64,000 nucleotides of DNA from an uncultured Paracoccaceae bacterium (lineage in GTDB: Bacteria > Pseudomonadota > Alphaproteobacteria > Rhodobacterales > Rhodobacteraceae). The stretch lies in NCBI GenBank assembly GCA_947498985.1, contig CANMMF010000008.1, positions 186,001 to 250,000 of the forward strand, written 5' to 3'. The notes below the pieces were generated by a model that was given only the letters and a program-made list of their open reading frames with translations, was not told where the DNA came from and made no database searches. How positions within the stretch are numbered: the first letter of the stretch is position 1; each line of letters starts with the position of its first letter. Below are positions 52,074 to 60,519 of this stretch, one piece after another. The position numbers and the translations under genes are program-made.

Positions 52074-52490
52074 TTACCGAATGCGGTCGGCCAGAGCTTT
52101 CTTGATCTCCGCCTTGGCCTGAAGCGCGCCCAGAACGGTGATGGAGCCGATGGTTTCGAGCGCAAGCTGAGGTGTCACGTCAGAGGCGATCCGGGCCAGC
52201 CCGACGACCTTCACATGCAGCACTTCGCCCGCGTCTTTGAGCGCTTCGAGATCGGCGCGTGTGTAGTCGCGCAATCCCAGCTCCATCGTGTGGCGCTCGA
52301 TGGTCTTGCTGACCGCCTCCACATGAGTGTCGAGCTGTTTGCGGATCGCCGTGCGAATGAAATCGCTCCGGTTGGAGTAGAACCCCTCCTGCACCAGCAG
52401 GTCGATCCGACCCAGATCGACATAGCCGAGGTTGATCGTGATCTTTTCGCTGTCGGGTGTCTTGTCGCGCAGCTGTCTGACGTTGCTCAT
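52074..52490 (-). CDS. Ribbon-helix-helix (CopG-like) regulator
   Basis: A 138-residue DNA-binding protein. The RHH fold is evident: strand EKITINLGYVDLGRIDLLV, then helices GFYSNRSDFIRTAIRKQLDT. A C-terminal approximately 80-residue domain of unknown type follows. ATG 52490 sits 11 bp from an inverted repeat (52501-52516) that overlaps its promoter, so it is probably self-repressed along with the two downstream hydrolase genes. Not accompanied by a toxin gene. Confidence 0.85.
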   Translation of the reverse strand: MSNVRQLRDKTPDSEKITINLGYVDLGRIDLLVQEGFYSNRSDFIRTAIRKQLDTHVEAVSKTIERHTMELGLRDYTRADLEALKDAGEVLHVKVVGLARIASDVTPQLALETIGSITVLGALQAKAEIKKALADRIR

Positions 52491-52500
52491 GTTCCATTCT

Positions 52501-52516
52501 CCATCCATTTGGATGG
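52501..52516. promoter_or_regulatory. Inverted repeat, probable RHH operator
   Basis: CCATCC-ATTT-GGATGG lies between the predicted -10 and the RHH start codon, over the transcription start region. Symmetric hexamers of this kind are typical RHH targets. Confidence 0.65.
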
Positions 52517-52544
52517 TATATGGCTGTTGCAGCGGTGAGTGCAA
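52516..52544 (-). promoter_or_regulatory. Promoter of the RHH-esterase-C45 operon
   Basis: On the minus strand: TTGCAC (52544-52539), 17-bp spacer, ATATAC (52521-52516). The -10 box abuts the inverted repeat. Confidence 0.6.
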
Positions 52545-52768
52545 GCGAATTCTTCCTCTATCTGGCCCGACGCGGCCGAGCCTCGCCCCCCATGCGGTCT
52601 GACGGCGCGCATCCGTCCGGTATTTGTCGTGCGCAATCGAAGGTCGATGCTGTTGCGCGTGGTGCAGGTCCGGACGCCGTTCCGCTGTCGATGAGGGCCG
52701 CGCGTCAAGGCGGCGGCCCGGTGCGGCGCCACCGCGGCGCTTGCCTTGCGGGCCCGGGAAGAACACGG

Positions 52769-53083
52769 ATGAAATCCGACGACGCCATCAACGCGCTTCG
52801 GGCCGTGAATGTCCGGCTGGCCATGGTCGTCTACAACCGCGCGCTTCCGGACATGGCCGATATCGACGACGGTCCGGGCTTTTGGCCGACGCTTGCCGGC
52901 TGCGGTTTCATCCCCGCCGGCGGGGTGCTGATCCTGCGCCGCGCCCGGAGCGGCGTCGGCGCGATCCCGGGCCGGGTGCGGTTTCGCGACACCGGTTGCC
53001 ACGGCCTGCTCGGCTTTCCGGTGATCATCGGCGCGCGGCGGCTGATCATCGCGGCACCGGAACTGGCCGGGATCGCGTTGTAA
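52769..53083 (+). CDS. Hypothetical protein, 104 residues
   Basis: An open frame from ATG 52769 with GGGAAGAACACGG before it. Residues look protein-like (LPDMADIDDGPGFWPTLAG, VRFRDTGCHGLLGFPVII), with a hydrophobic C-terminal third. Family not recognised. It is the only candidate in the stretch between the RHH promoter and the aquaporin gene; coding status is uncertain. Confidence 0.35.
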   Translation: MKSDDAINALRAVNVRLAMVVYNRALPDMADIDDGPGFWPTLAGCGFIPAGGVLILRRARSGVGAIPGRVRFRDTGCHGLLGFPVIIGARRLIIAAPELAGIAL

Positions 53084-53362
53084 TCCCTGAGCTTCGAGTG
53101 TTTCTGGCTGGCCTGCCTCGGACTGGTGGCGGCGTTAGCCGCAACCGACGCCGATCCGGACAAAGGCGCCATTGCGCTGATCCGGCCCGGGTGAACTTCG
53201 GTCTGCCAGGTGCAGGCAGGGGTCGCGAATGGCGCTTAACCATTTGATATTGAGAGATACCCGACCCTCTGAACGGTGCAGCGGCAAATCCGCAGAGACG
53301 GGCAAGACGCATTGATTGCTGACCGGAACGACAGCCAGACCTCCGGCGAATGGCGCCGGCCG

Positions 53363-54028
53363 TCAGGCGTCCGCGCCGTCCTCCAGCAACCAGCCGAAGA
53401 ACACCGTTGCCAGCCCCGCCGCGAGCAGCTGAACCGCGATGAACGCGCCGATATCGGCGGGCGCGATCCCCGCAAACGTGTTCGAAAACCCGCGCGCGAT
53501 GGTCACCGCCGGATTGGCAAAGGAGGTCGAGGAGGTGAACCAGTAAGCCGCGGTGATATAGAGCCCGACCGCCATCGGCACCGCCTGCGGGCGCGCCTTG
53601 AGGCAAGCCAGAATCGTGCCGATGAGGCCAAACGTCGCCACGAACTCCCCCATCCATTGCCCGATCCCGGTGCGCGCGGTCATCGACGGATCGATCAGTG
53701 GATGTTCGAACATCACATGCGCCGCCAGAACACCCGCAATGCCGCCAAAGATCTGCACGCCTGTGTAAAGCACCGCGTCGCGCGACGTGATCTGCTGGCG
53801 CAAGGCAAAGCTGAGCGTGACCGCCGGGTTGAAATGCGCGCCGGAGACCGGTCCGAAAATGGTGATCAGAACCACCAGGATCGCGCCCGTCGGGATCGTG
53901 TTGCCCAAAAGCGCCACAGCCACGTTGCCGCCCGCCAGACGCTCCGCCATGATGCCGGATCCGACCACCGTGGCCAGCAGGGAAAACGTGCCGAGCCATT
54001 CGGCCACAAGGCGGCGGTCGAGCGTCAC
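53363..54028 (-). CDS. Aquaporin/MIP channel (arsenic-associated type)
   Basis: A 221-residue six-helix channel with both NPA boxes (GAHFNPAVTLSFAL and SFANPAVTIARGF). The second selectivity region lacks obvious glycerol-facilitator insertions. Divergent from an ArsR gene, the arrangement of AqpS-type channels in rhizobial ars loci, where it lets As(III) leave the cell. No arsC, arsH or acr3 lies nearby here, so arsenic is suggested by context only. Confidence 0.88.
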   Translation of the reverse strand: MTLDRRLVAEWLGTFSLLATVVGSGIMAERLAGGNVAVALLGNTIPTGAILVVLITIFGPVSGAHFNPAVTLSFALRQQITSRDAVLYTGVQIFGGIAGVLAAHVMFEHPLIDPSMTARTGIGQWMGEFVATFGLIGTILACLKARPQAVPMAVGLYITAAYWFTSSTSFANPAVTIARGFSNTFAGIAPADIGAFIAVQLLAAGLATVFFGWLLEDGADA

Positions 54029-54141
54029 GGCGCCGCCTTGCCCCGCGCGGGGCGCACGCCGGCACGGCGGCCCGGGAGGCGCAAAAGCAGGTTGCTCAGC
54101 GATGGGGCGGGGATGCGCATGCGACTCTCAGTTCGGCATGT

Positions 54142-54158
54142 TCCGAAATGTCTTCGGA
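54142..54158. promoter_or_regulatory. Inverted repeat between aquaporin and arsR
   Basis: TCCGAA-N5-TTCGGA, perfect 6-bp arms, 55 bp before arsR and 114 bp before the aquaporin start. A candidate ArsR operator serving both divergent genes. Confidence 0.5.
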
Positions 54159-54212
54159 GTAGGCGACCTGTCAGTGCTGGTCAAGCTTCGATCATTCGGG
54201 CATTACCGTGGC

Positions 54213-54548
54213 ATGGAGCAAACCTCTGCCATCGCGGCCTTCGCGGCGCTTGCCCATCCCACGCGGCTGGACGTCTTTCGCCTGCTGGTGCGCAAGGCCC
54301 CGCACGGGGTTCCGTCGCTGACCCTGGCCGAAATGCTGCGGGCGAAACCCTCGACGCTGTCCGGGCATCTGGCGATCCTGAAGCGCGCCGGTCTTCTGAC
54401 CAGCACCCGCCACCAGCGCGAAATCCGCTACGCCGCCAGCCTCCCGGCAATCAACGCTCTCGTGGCGTTTCTGCTGTCGGAGTGCTGTGACGGACGTATG
54501 GAGCATTGCCACGATATCCTGACGCTTCTGGGATCGGGCGAGCGCTGA
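54213..54548 (+). CDS. arsR: ArsR/SmtB-family regulator
   Basis: A 111-residue winged-helix repressor: AFAALAHPTRLDVFRLLVRK, recognition region LTLAEMLRAKPSTLSGHLAILKRAGLL, wing STRHQREIRYAAS. A Cys pair near the C-terminus (LSECCDGRMEHCHD) could bind As(III)/Sb(III), a placement seen in some alphaproteobacterial ArsR proteins rather than the classic alpha3 CVC box. Divergent from the aquaporin gene, its likely target. Confidence 0.88.
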   Translation: MEQTSAIAAFAALAHPTRLDVFRLLVRKAPHGVPSLTLAEMLRAKPSTLSGHLAILKRAGLLTSTRHQREIRYAASLPAINALVAFLLSECCDGRMEHCHDILTLLGSGER

Positions 54549-54674
54549 GCCCCGTTTCGCGCGATCACCCGGCGCCGCAACCATCTGGTCCGGCCTCTGT
54601 CGCTTTGCGAAAAAAGCTCAAAGATCGCATATGTTCACGTGAATAACAGCGGCAAACCGCCGGGCAGCGGATCG

Positions 54675-55199
54675 ATGACGGACATCTTGACGGACCGGTG
54701 CCGAGCCTGGCTGACAGAGCTCGACCTGATCGCAGGGGCGGAGGTGCCACAGGCGCGCGCCCTCACCGGCGGCGTGGCAAGCGACATTGCGGTCGTCAAG
54801 ACGCGGACGCACAGCTATTGCGTGAAATTTGCGCGGCCCAAGCGCAAAGTCGATGCGGACTGGTTCGCGCCGGTGAATCGCAACGTCGCCGAACAAGCCT
54901 GGCTCGCATTTGCCGCCCACGCCGCGCCGGACTGCGCTGTGCGCATGTTCGGCCGCTCCGAGAGCGCGCATGGTTTTGCGATGGCGTACCTCTCCGGCGA
55001 GGACGTCGAACTGTTGGAATCCGCCCTTTTCGCAGAAGCGCCTGCCGGGGCGCTGACCAATCTGAGCGGTCCGATCAACGACGCGCTCTCCGGTCTCGAC
55101 GCCGCGGACCAGATGGCGGCGGACGGCACAATACTTGCGCTCGAGCCCAGCGCCACGCTGACCGGCCTGCTTGAAGGCGGGCGCGAGCCGACAGAATGA
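54675..55199 (+). pseudogene. Truncated phosphotransferase (APH-like), N-lobe only
   Basis: Residues about 1-125 match the N-lobe of an aminoglycoside-phosphotransferase-type kinase (ARALTGGVASDIAVVKT, YCVKFARPKRKVDADWFAPV with the ATP-binding Lys, RNVAEQAWLAFAA, GFAMAYLSGEDVELLE). The C-lobe with the HxD and DxD catalytic motifs is missing. The last 45 residues (LSGPINDALSGLDAADQMAA onward) do not belong to that fold and may come from another gene. Probably non-functional. GTG 54639 is an alternative start. Stop overlaps the ATG of the zinc-ribbon frame. Confidence 0.65.
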
Positions 55200-55339
55200 C
55201 AAAGCTTGTCGCGCTGGGCCTGTGGGCTTGCCGGTGGTGCGGCGACGAACTCAGCCATGACAAACGCTCAGACGCGAGGTATTGCCGGGAAACATGCCGG
55301 AAGGCGGCGGCGAGGGAACGTAGAAAACTCAGGCTGTAA
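55196..55339 (+). CDS. 47-residue zinc-ribbon protein
   Basis: A tiny frame coupled by ATGA overlap to the preceding frame. It has four well-placed cysteines (CRWCGDE, then YCRETCRKAAARERRK), the pattern of small CxxC...CxxxC zinc-ribbon proteins with a basic tail, and a hydrophobic start (LVALGLWA). Likely binds nucleic acid or protein; no family name known to me. Confidence 0.5.
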   Translation: MTKLVALGLWACRWCGDELSHDKRSDARYCRETCRKAAARERRKLRL

Positions 55340-55349
55340 CGCCCCTGAG

Positions 55350-55652
55350 TTACTGTCGAAAAAATCCTTTCTCGCACCAGTAATCCACTTTCACCCCCGG
55401 TTGGCTTTCGAAAAGCGATGCAGCGATGGTGCAATTGGACCAGTTGTAGTCGAAGGTCGTTTCGTTGCTAGTCCGGTCAGCAGCGTCGAATGTGGCGATG
55501 TGAAACCGCGCGCCGTCAATGGCGACGCTACTTCGGTATAACGTGGCAACGGACTCATTGTCGGAGGCCTGTGCCATACACATACCTGACGGCAGAACGG
55601 TCACGGCAAGTTTCGCCGTTGTTCGAACTAACCATGCGATGGGATGGTGCAT
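55350..55652 (-). CDS. Small secreted protein
   Basis: A 100-residue frame with a probable signal peptide (VRTTAKLAVTVLPSGMCMA) and a mature part of about 70 residues with two Cys (NWSNCTIAASLF and DYWCEKGFF) that could form a disulfide. Composition is protein-like and lower in GC than neighbours. Family unknown. Convergent with the zinc-ribbon frame. Confidence 0.55.
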   Translation of the reverse strand: MHHPIAWLVRTTAKLAVTVLPSGMCMAQASDNESVATLYRSSVAIDGARFHIATFDAADRTSNETTFDYNWSNCTIAASLFESQPGVKVDYWCEKGFFRQ

Positions 55653-55922
55653 TTTGGCGGGTCCTTATCGCCATGGCCCACAGGTCAAATCAGAATTCAA
55701 CCACAATGGGCGGATTCGAGCAACAACCGGCCCCAAAGGTTCTCTCAGCCCGAGGCCCAGCTTGTGCGGCGGGCAGTCAGTCGCGCCGAAAGCGGCAAAC
55801 GCTAGGTTCACGAATTCCACCACGTTCCGGGGCAAGCGCCGTCGCGGTGGGGATACGCTGGGGCAGCGCTTTATCTAAATCAAGCTTTATCAACTAAAAA
55901 TCAGCAGCTTATACGGATTATG

Positions 55923-55997
55923 TGGCAGCCCGTAGGGGAATCGAACCCCTCTTTCCAGGTTGAAAACCTGGCGTCCTAACCGATAGACGAACGGGCC
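55923..55997 (-). tRNA. tRNA-Glu(UUC)
   Basis: A 75-nt tRNA on the minus strand: acceptor GGCCCGT with ACGGGCT (one G-U), discriminator G, CCA encoded. Anticodon stem-loop CCAGGTTTTCAACCTGG has anticodon TTC; T-arm is GGGGTTCGATTCCCC. Its 3' end faces the small accessory patch at 54.6-55.7 kb. Confidence 0.97.
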
Positions 55998-56142
55998 AAA
56001 CCGTGGCGTGAGGCGGGTTCTATGAAATGTGCCGCGCACGTGCAAGCGAAAATTTCGCGATTTCGAGGGTTTCGGCGCGCGCCCGGCAACCGCGCAAATC
56101 ACCCGCCTTTTCTGCGCGGCACCCGCCGCGCGGAGCCGCGCG

Positions 56143-57885
56143 CTACCCCGCCGGTGCGGCGTCTTCGAGGCGCAGTTGCACGGCCCGCCTGCCGCCCCAC
56201 TCGTTGATCTCCAACCGGCCCGCCAGATGGAACCGGGCGCCCGCATGCGCCGTCAAAGCCCCGCCCAGCGGCCCGTCGAAGGCGCCAAAGGAAATCGCGT
56301 CGATCTTGCCACCCAACCCGTCGTTGCAGCTGAGCTTCAGATGACCCGAGCCGACCTCGCGGGCATAGCCGATCTGCACGTCGGAGATCGCAAATCGCGG
56401 CGCGCGCGCGCCCTGACCAAAGGGGCCCGCGCGCTCGATCTCATCGAGCAGCTCCACCGTCGCGGCACCGGGCATCAGCATGCCATCGAGCCGCAGATCC
56501 GCTGCCCCGCCCTGCCCCGCGCCCTGCTTTTCCAGCAGCTCCGAAAGCCGCGCCATGGCGTCCTCCAGCCGGTCCTGCGCCACCGTGAGACCTGCCGCCA
56601 TCCGGTGCCCGCCGCCCTTGATCAGCAGCCCTTCGGCCGCCAGCCGCTGCACCGATGCGCCCAGATCGACCCCGGTCACCGAGCGCCCCGAGCCTTTGCC
56701 TTCACCGCCCTCGAGCCCGATCACCACCGCCGGACGGCCGGTCTGTTCCTTGAGCCGCGCGGCCACGATGCCCACGACGCCGGGATGCCAGCCTTCGCCC
56801 GCCGCCCAGACCAGCGGCGCCTCGAGCCCACGCGCCTCGGCCTGCACCAGGGCCGCGGCGCGCACCGATGCCTCGATCTCGCGCCGCTCGGTGTTGAGCT
56901 CGTGCAGCCGTTCGGCCATTGCCCGCGCCTCGTGCGGATCGTCGCAGGCCAGAAGCCGCGCGCCGAGATCGGCCTTGCCGATCCGACCCCCCGCATTCAC
57001 GCGCGGGCCCAGCACATAGCCCAGATGATAGGCCGAGGGCGCGGTCTCGAGCCGCGCCACATCCGACAGCGCCACCAGCCCCACCCGTGCCCGCCGCGCC
57101 ATCACGCTCAGCCCCTGCCGCACCAGCGCGCGGTTCACACCCTTGAGCGGGGCCACATCGGCCACCGTCGCCAGCGCCACCAGATCCAGCATCGCCATCA
57201 GGTCGGGCCCGCGCCTGCCTGCCTCACGCAATTGCCGCCCGGCCTCGACCAGCATCAGAAACACCACCGCCGCGGCACAAAGATGCGCCAGCGCGCCATC
57301 CTCGTCCTGCCGGTTGGGGTTCACCACGGCCACGGCATCGGGCAGCGTCTCGCCGCCGAGGTGGTGATCCAGAATGACCACATCGGCGCCCTCAGCCGCG
57401 GCAATCGCGTCATGCGACAGCGTCCCGCAATCCACGCAGACAATCAGATCGTGCCCCCCGGCCAGCGCGCGCATGGCGTCCGGGTTGGGCCCATAGCCTT
57501 CGTCGATGCGATCGGGCACGTAAAGCGTCGCCGCCCGCCCCATCTGCCGCAGCCAGTCGATCAGCAGCGCCGCGGAGCTGCCGCCATCGACGTCGTAATC
57601 GGCAAAGACCGCGATCTGTTCGCGCCGCTCGACCGCCGCCAGAAACCGCGCCGCCGCGCGCTCCATGTCGCGCAGGCTGCGCGGGTCTGGCAGAAGATCG
57701 CGCAGCTTGGGCTCCAGATACCCCGCGGTCTCACCGGCGGGCACCCCCAGACGCGCCAGCACGCCGCAAAGCGCAGGCGGCAGACCGGTCTGCTGCGCCA
57801 TCGCTTCGGCCAGACGCGCGACCTCGACATCCGGGCCAAGCCAGCGTCGTCCGGTCAGGCTGTGTTCGACGCCGAGATAGCTCAC
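56143..57885 (-). CDS. recJ: Single-stranded-DNA exonuclease RecJ
   Basis: A 580-residue 5'-3' ssDNA exonuclease of recombination and mismatch repair. DHH-family motifs run in order: VFADYDVDGGSSAALL, VCVDCGTLSHDAI, VVILDHHLGGETLPDA with VVNPNRQDE, then DHHA1 GGGHRMAAGLTVAQ and a C-terminal OB-fold. The starting ATG at 57885 gives the normal N-terminus. It lies downstream of glpX but is separated by a terminator repeat, so it likely has its own promoter. Confidence 0.96.
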   Translation of the reverse strand: MSYLGVEHSLTGRRWLGPDVEVARLAEAMAQQTGLPPALCGVLARLGVPAGETAGYLEPKLRDLLPDPRSLRDMERAAARFLAAVERREQIAVFADYDVDGGSSAALLIDWLRQMGRAATLYVPDRIDEGYGPNPDAMRALAGGHDLIVCVDCGTLSHDAIAAAEGADVVILDHHLGGETLPDAVAVVNPNRQDEDGALAHLCAAAVVFLMLVEAGRQLREAGRRGPDLMAMLDLVALATVADVAPLKGVNRALVRQGLSVMARRARVGLVALSDVARLETAPSAYHLGYVLGPRVNAGGRIGKADLGARLLACDDPHEARAMAERLHELNTERREIEASVRAAALVQAEARGLEAPLVWAAGEGWHPGVVGIVAARLKEQTGRPAVVIGLEGGEGKGSGRSVTGVDLGASVQRLAAEGLLIKGGGHRMAAGLTVAQDRLEDAMARLSELLEKQGAGQGGAADLRLDGMLMPGAATVELLDEIERAGPFGQGARAPRFAISDVQIGYAREVGSGHLKLSCNDGLGGKIDAISFGAFDGPLGGALTAHAGARFHLAGRLEINEWGGRRAVQLRLEDAAPAG

Positions 57886-57896
57886 TGCGCTCCCTG

Positions 57897-57960
57897 TTTC
57901 TTTGGGCCAAAAATACTCCCGGGGGAGTCGCCGCTTGCGGCGACGGGGGCAGCGCCCCCT
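57897..57960 (-). terminator. Repeated double-hairpin terminator, copy 2
   Basis: On the minus strand, immediately after the glpX stop: hairpin GGGGGC-GCT-GCCCCC, hairpin GTCGCCGC-AA-GCGGCGAC, then TCCCCCGGGAG and TATTTTTGG. The T-tract supports intrinsic termination. Same layout as the copy at 22494-22546. Confidence 0.8.
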
Positions 57961-57963
57961 CTT

Positions 57964-58935
57964 TCAGGCGGTCCGCGTGGGGTTGCGATAGACCATGCGC
58001 CGCAGCGATCCGGTCTTGGAGCGCATCAGCAGCGTCTCGGTGGTCAGATAGCCGACCTCGCGCTTGATCCCCGGCAGCAGCGACCCGCTGGTCACACCGG
58101 TTGCGGCAAAGATTACGTTGTCGGTCACCATGTCGTCGCGGGTATAGATCCGGTCGAGATCCTCGATCCCGGCCTTGGCCGCGCGGCCCCGCTCATCGTC
58201 GTTGCGAAAAAGAAGCCGGCCGAAGATCTGCCCGCCCATGCATTTCAGCGCCGCGGCGGCCAGCACCCCCTCGGGCGCGCCGCCTGAGCCCATATACATG
58301 TCGATGCCGGTCACATGCGGCTCGGCGCAATGCATCACACCGGCCACGTCGCCGTCGGTGATCAGCCGGATCCCCGCCCCGGTGGAGCGGACCTCGGCGA
58401 TCATGTCCTCGTGCCGGGGCCGTTCGAGAATGCAGACGGTGATATCGGTGGCCCCGCAGCGCTTTGCGCGGGCCAGCGTCTCGACCCGCTCCCTGGGGCT
58501 CATGTCGAGCGAGACGACGCCCTCGTCGAACCCCGGACCCACGGCAAGCTTGTCCATATAGACATCCGGGGCGTGCAGCATGGTGCCGCGCGGGCCCATT
58601 GCGATCACCGTCAGCGCGTTGGGCATGTCCTTGGCGGTGAGCGTGGTGCCCTCAAGCGGGTCGAGCGCGATGTCCACGCCAGGGCCGTTGCCGCTGCCCA
58701 CCTCCTCGCCGATATAGAGCATCGGCGCCTCGTCGCGCTCACCCTCGCCGATCACCACGACACCTTTGATATCAAGCCGGTTGAGCTGCTCGCGCATGGC
58801 GTTCACGGCGGCCTGATCGGCGGATTTCTCATCGCCGCGCCCGATCCAGTCCGCGCTTGCAATCGCCGCCTGCTCGGCGACACGGGCCAGCCCCAGCGAC
58901 AACATCCGGTCATTGAAATCGATGTGTTTGGACAT
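57964..58935 (-). CDS. glpX: Class II fructose-1,6-bisphosphatase
   Basis: Hydrolyses fructose-1,6-bisphosphate in gluconeogenesis (and possibly sedoheptulose bisphosphate). The 323 residues match family length with GEGERDEAPMLYIGEEVG, DPLEGTTLTAKDMPNAL, a metal site region GSGGAPEGVLAAAALKCMGG, and TGVTSGSLLPG near the C-terminus. ATG 58935 has AGGAAAGG. Downstream of hom on the same strand, a gene order recurrent in Rhodobacterales. Confidence 0.96.
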   Translation of the reverse strand: MSKHIDFNDRMLSLGLARVAEQAAIASADWIGRGDEKSADQAAVNAMREQLNRLDIKGVVVIGEGERDEAPMLYIGEEVGSGNGPGVDIALDPLEGTTLTAKDMPNALTVIAMGPRGTMLHAPDVYMDKLAVGPGFDEGVVSLDMSPRERVETLARAKRCGATDITVCILERPRHEDMIAEVRSTGAGIRLITDGDVAGVMHCAEPHVTGIDMYMGSGGAPEGVLAAAALKCMGGQIFGRLLFRNDDERGRAAKAGIEDLDRIYTRDDMVTDNVIFAATGVTSGSLLPGIKREVGYLTTETLLMRSKTGSLRRMVYRNPTRTA

Positions 58936-59117
58936 GGGCGGGCCTTTCCTGGGCAGCTTCACTTCGTTCAGGCGCGATCTAGCCCGACCGCAGCGCCGCG
59001 GGCAAGGCCGCAATGCGCGCCCCGGCCCGGCAGGGCGTCATCGCGCCCCGGCAGACGGGCCATTGCCGGATATCTCGGAGGACGCCTGTTGGCCGGGCGA
59101 CCCCGCTCGCCAACGCG

Positions 59118-60404
59118 TCAGACTTCCTCGATACGCAACGCCACCGGGTCGCCGGAAAGCACGCCGGTCGCGCCCATGCCCGCCAGTGCCTCGTCGAGCG
59201 CCGCGCGCGTGGTCTTGTGGGTCACGATCAGCACCGGGGCGGTGTCGGCGGCGTGATCGTATTGCCGCATCCGGTTGATCGACACGCCCGCCTCTCCCAG
59301 CACCGTGGCGATCTTGGCCAGAGCGCCGGGTTTGTCCATCAGCCCGACGCGCAGGTAATAGGCCGCGGGCGTCGTGGCCTTGGCCGGGGTGGCGCGTTTC
59401 AGCGACGTGGCGGGCTGGCCAAAGGTGGAAAGCCGCGTGCCCCGCGCGATGTCGAGCACGTCGCCCATCACCGCGCTGGCCGTCGGTCCCTCACCCGCGC
59501 CCGCGCCGCGCAGAACGATCTGGCCCACCTGATCGCCCTCGATCACCACCATGTTTGTGCCGCCCACCAACTGCCCGAGCGGAGAGGTCGCGGGCACCAG
59601 ACAGGGCGCCATCGACTGCTCGAGCCCGCGCCCGGTCAACCGCGAGACCCCCAGCAGTTTGATCCGGTAGCCCATGTCACCGGCCTGTCGGATATCCTCG
59701 ATGCTGACGCGCCCGATGCCCTCGAGCTCCACCGCGCCGAAATCGACCTGCGTGCCATAGGCAATCGCGGCCAGCAGCGACAGTTTGTGACCGGCATCGA
59801 TGCCGCCGACATCGAGATCGGGATCGGCCTCGAGATAACCCAGCCCGTCGGCCTCGGCAAAGGCCTCGTCATAGCTGAGCCCGGCATCCTCCATCCGGGT
59901 CAGGATGTAGTTGCAGGTGCCGTTCATCACACCCATCACGCGGGTCACGTCATTGGCCGCCAGCCCTTCGGTCAGCGCCTTGATGACCGGGATGCCGCCC
60001 GCCACCGCCGCCTCGAAGCGCAGCACCGCGCCCTTGTCCTCGGCCAGTTGCGCCAGCGCCTGGCCGTGATGGGCCAGCAGCGCCTTGTTGGCGGTGACCA
60101 CGTCCTTGCCCGCCGAAAGCGCGGCCTCCACCGCGGCCTTGGCGGGGCCGTCCTCGCCGCCCATCAGCTCGACAAACACATCCACATCGTCGCGCGTCGC
60201 GAGTGCGACGGGATCGTCTTCCCACCCGTAAGAGCCAAGATTGACACCCCGGTCCTTGCCGCGGCTGCGCGCCGAGACGGTGCTGATCTCGATCGGGCGG
60301 CCGGAGCGTTCGGCCAGCAAAGCCGCTTTCTGGCGCACGATCTTCACGACACCGGCGCCAACGGTCCCCAGACCGGCTATTCCAAGACGAAGGGGGCTGG
60401 ACAT
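59118..60404 (-). CDS. hom: Homoserine dehydrogenase
   Basis: Reduces aspartate semialdehyde to homoserine for threonine, methionine and isoleucine. The 428 residues comprise an N-terminal Rossmann domain (GIAGLGTVGAGVVKIV), the catalytic domain with MNGTCNYILTRM and DVGGIDAGHKLSLLAAIAYG (shown as DVGGIDAGHK), and a C-terminal ACT domain (VGLMDKPGALAKIATVLGEA) for threonine feedback. ATG 60404 has AAAGGAG. No riboswitch-like structure seen upstream. Confidence 0.97.
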   Translation of the reverse strand: MSSPLRLGIAGLGTVGAGVVKIVRQKAALLAERSGRPIEISTVSARSRGKDRGVNLGSYGWEDDPVALATRDDVDVFVELMGGEDGPAKAAVEAALSAGKDVVTANKALLAHHGQALAQLAEDKGAVLRFEAAVAGGIPVIKALTEGLAANDVTRVMGVMNGTCNYILTRMEDAGLSYDEAFAEADGLGYLEADPDLDVGGIDAGHKLSLLAAIAYGTQVDFGAVELEGIGRVSIEDIRQAGDMGYRIKLLGVSRLTGRGLEQSMAPCLVPATSPLGQLVGGTNMVVIEGDQVGQIVLRGAGAGEGPTASAVMGDVLDIARGTRLSTFGQPATSLKRATPAKATTPAAYYLRVGLMDKPGALAKIATVLGEAGVSINRMRQYDHAADTAPVLIVTHKTTRAALDEALAGMGATGVLSGDPVALRIEEV

Positions 60405-60519
60405 GGGGGCGGCTCCTTTGTGCGCTGTGCTCAAACCCCGTTAGCCGCTCTGCCCGGAGGGTGCAACGCAAGAGCGCCGGTTTGCCATCATCCATTGCGG
60501 CGCGTGGCGCTTGGCGCGG

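Noticed and set aside
53046-54065. Longer frame overlapping the aquaporin gene
   Set aside because: Shadow frame; the NPA motifs and six helices are in the frame 53363-54028.
56029-58287. A 750-codon plus-strand frame opposite recJ and glpX
   Set aside because: Antisense to recJ and part of glpX, both with full motif sets; the translation is His/Arg/Gln-rich without any family resemblance.
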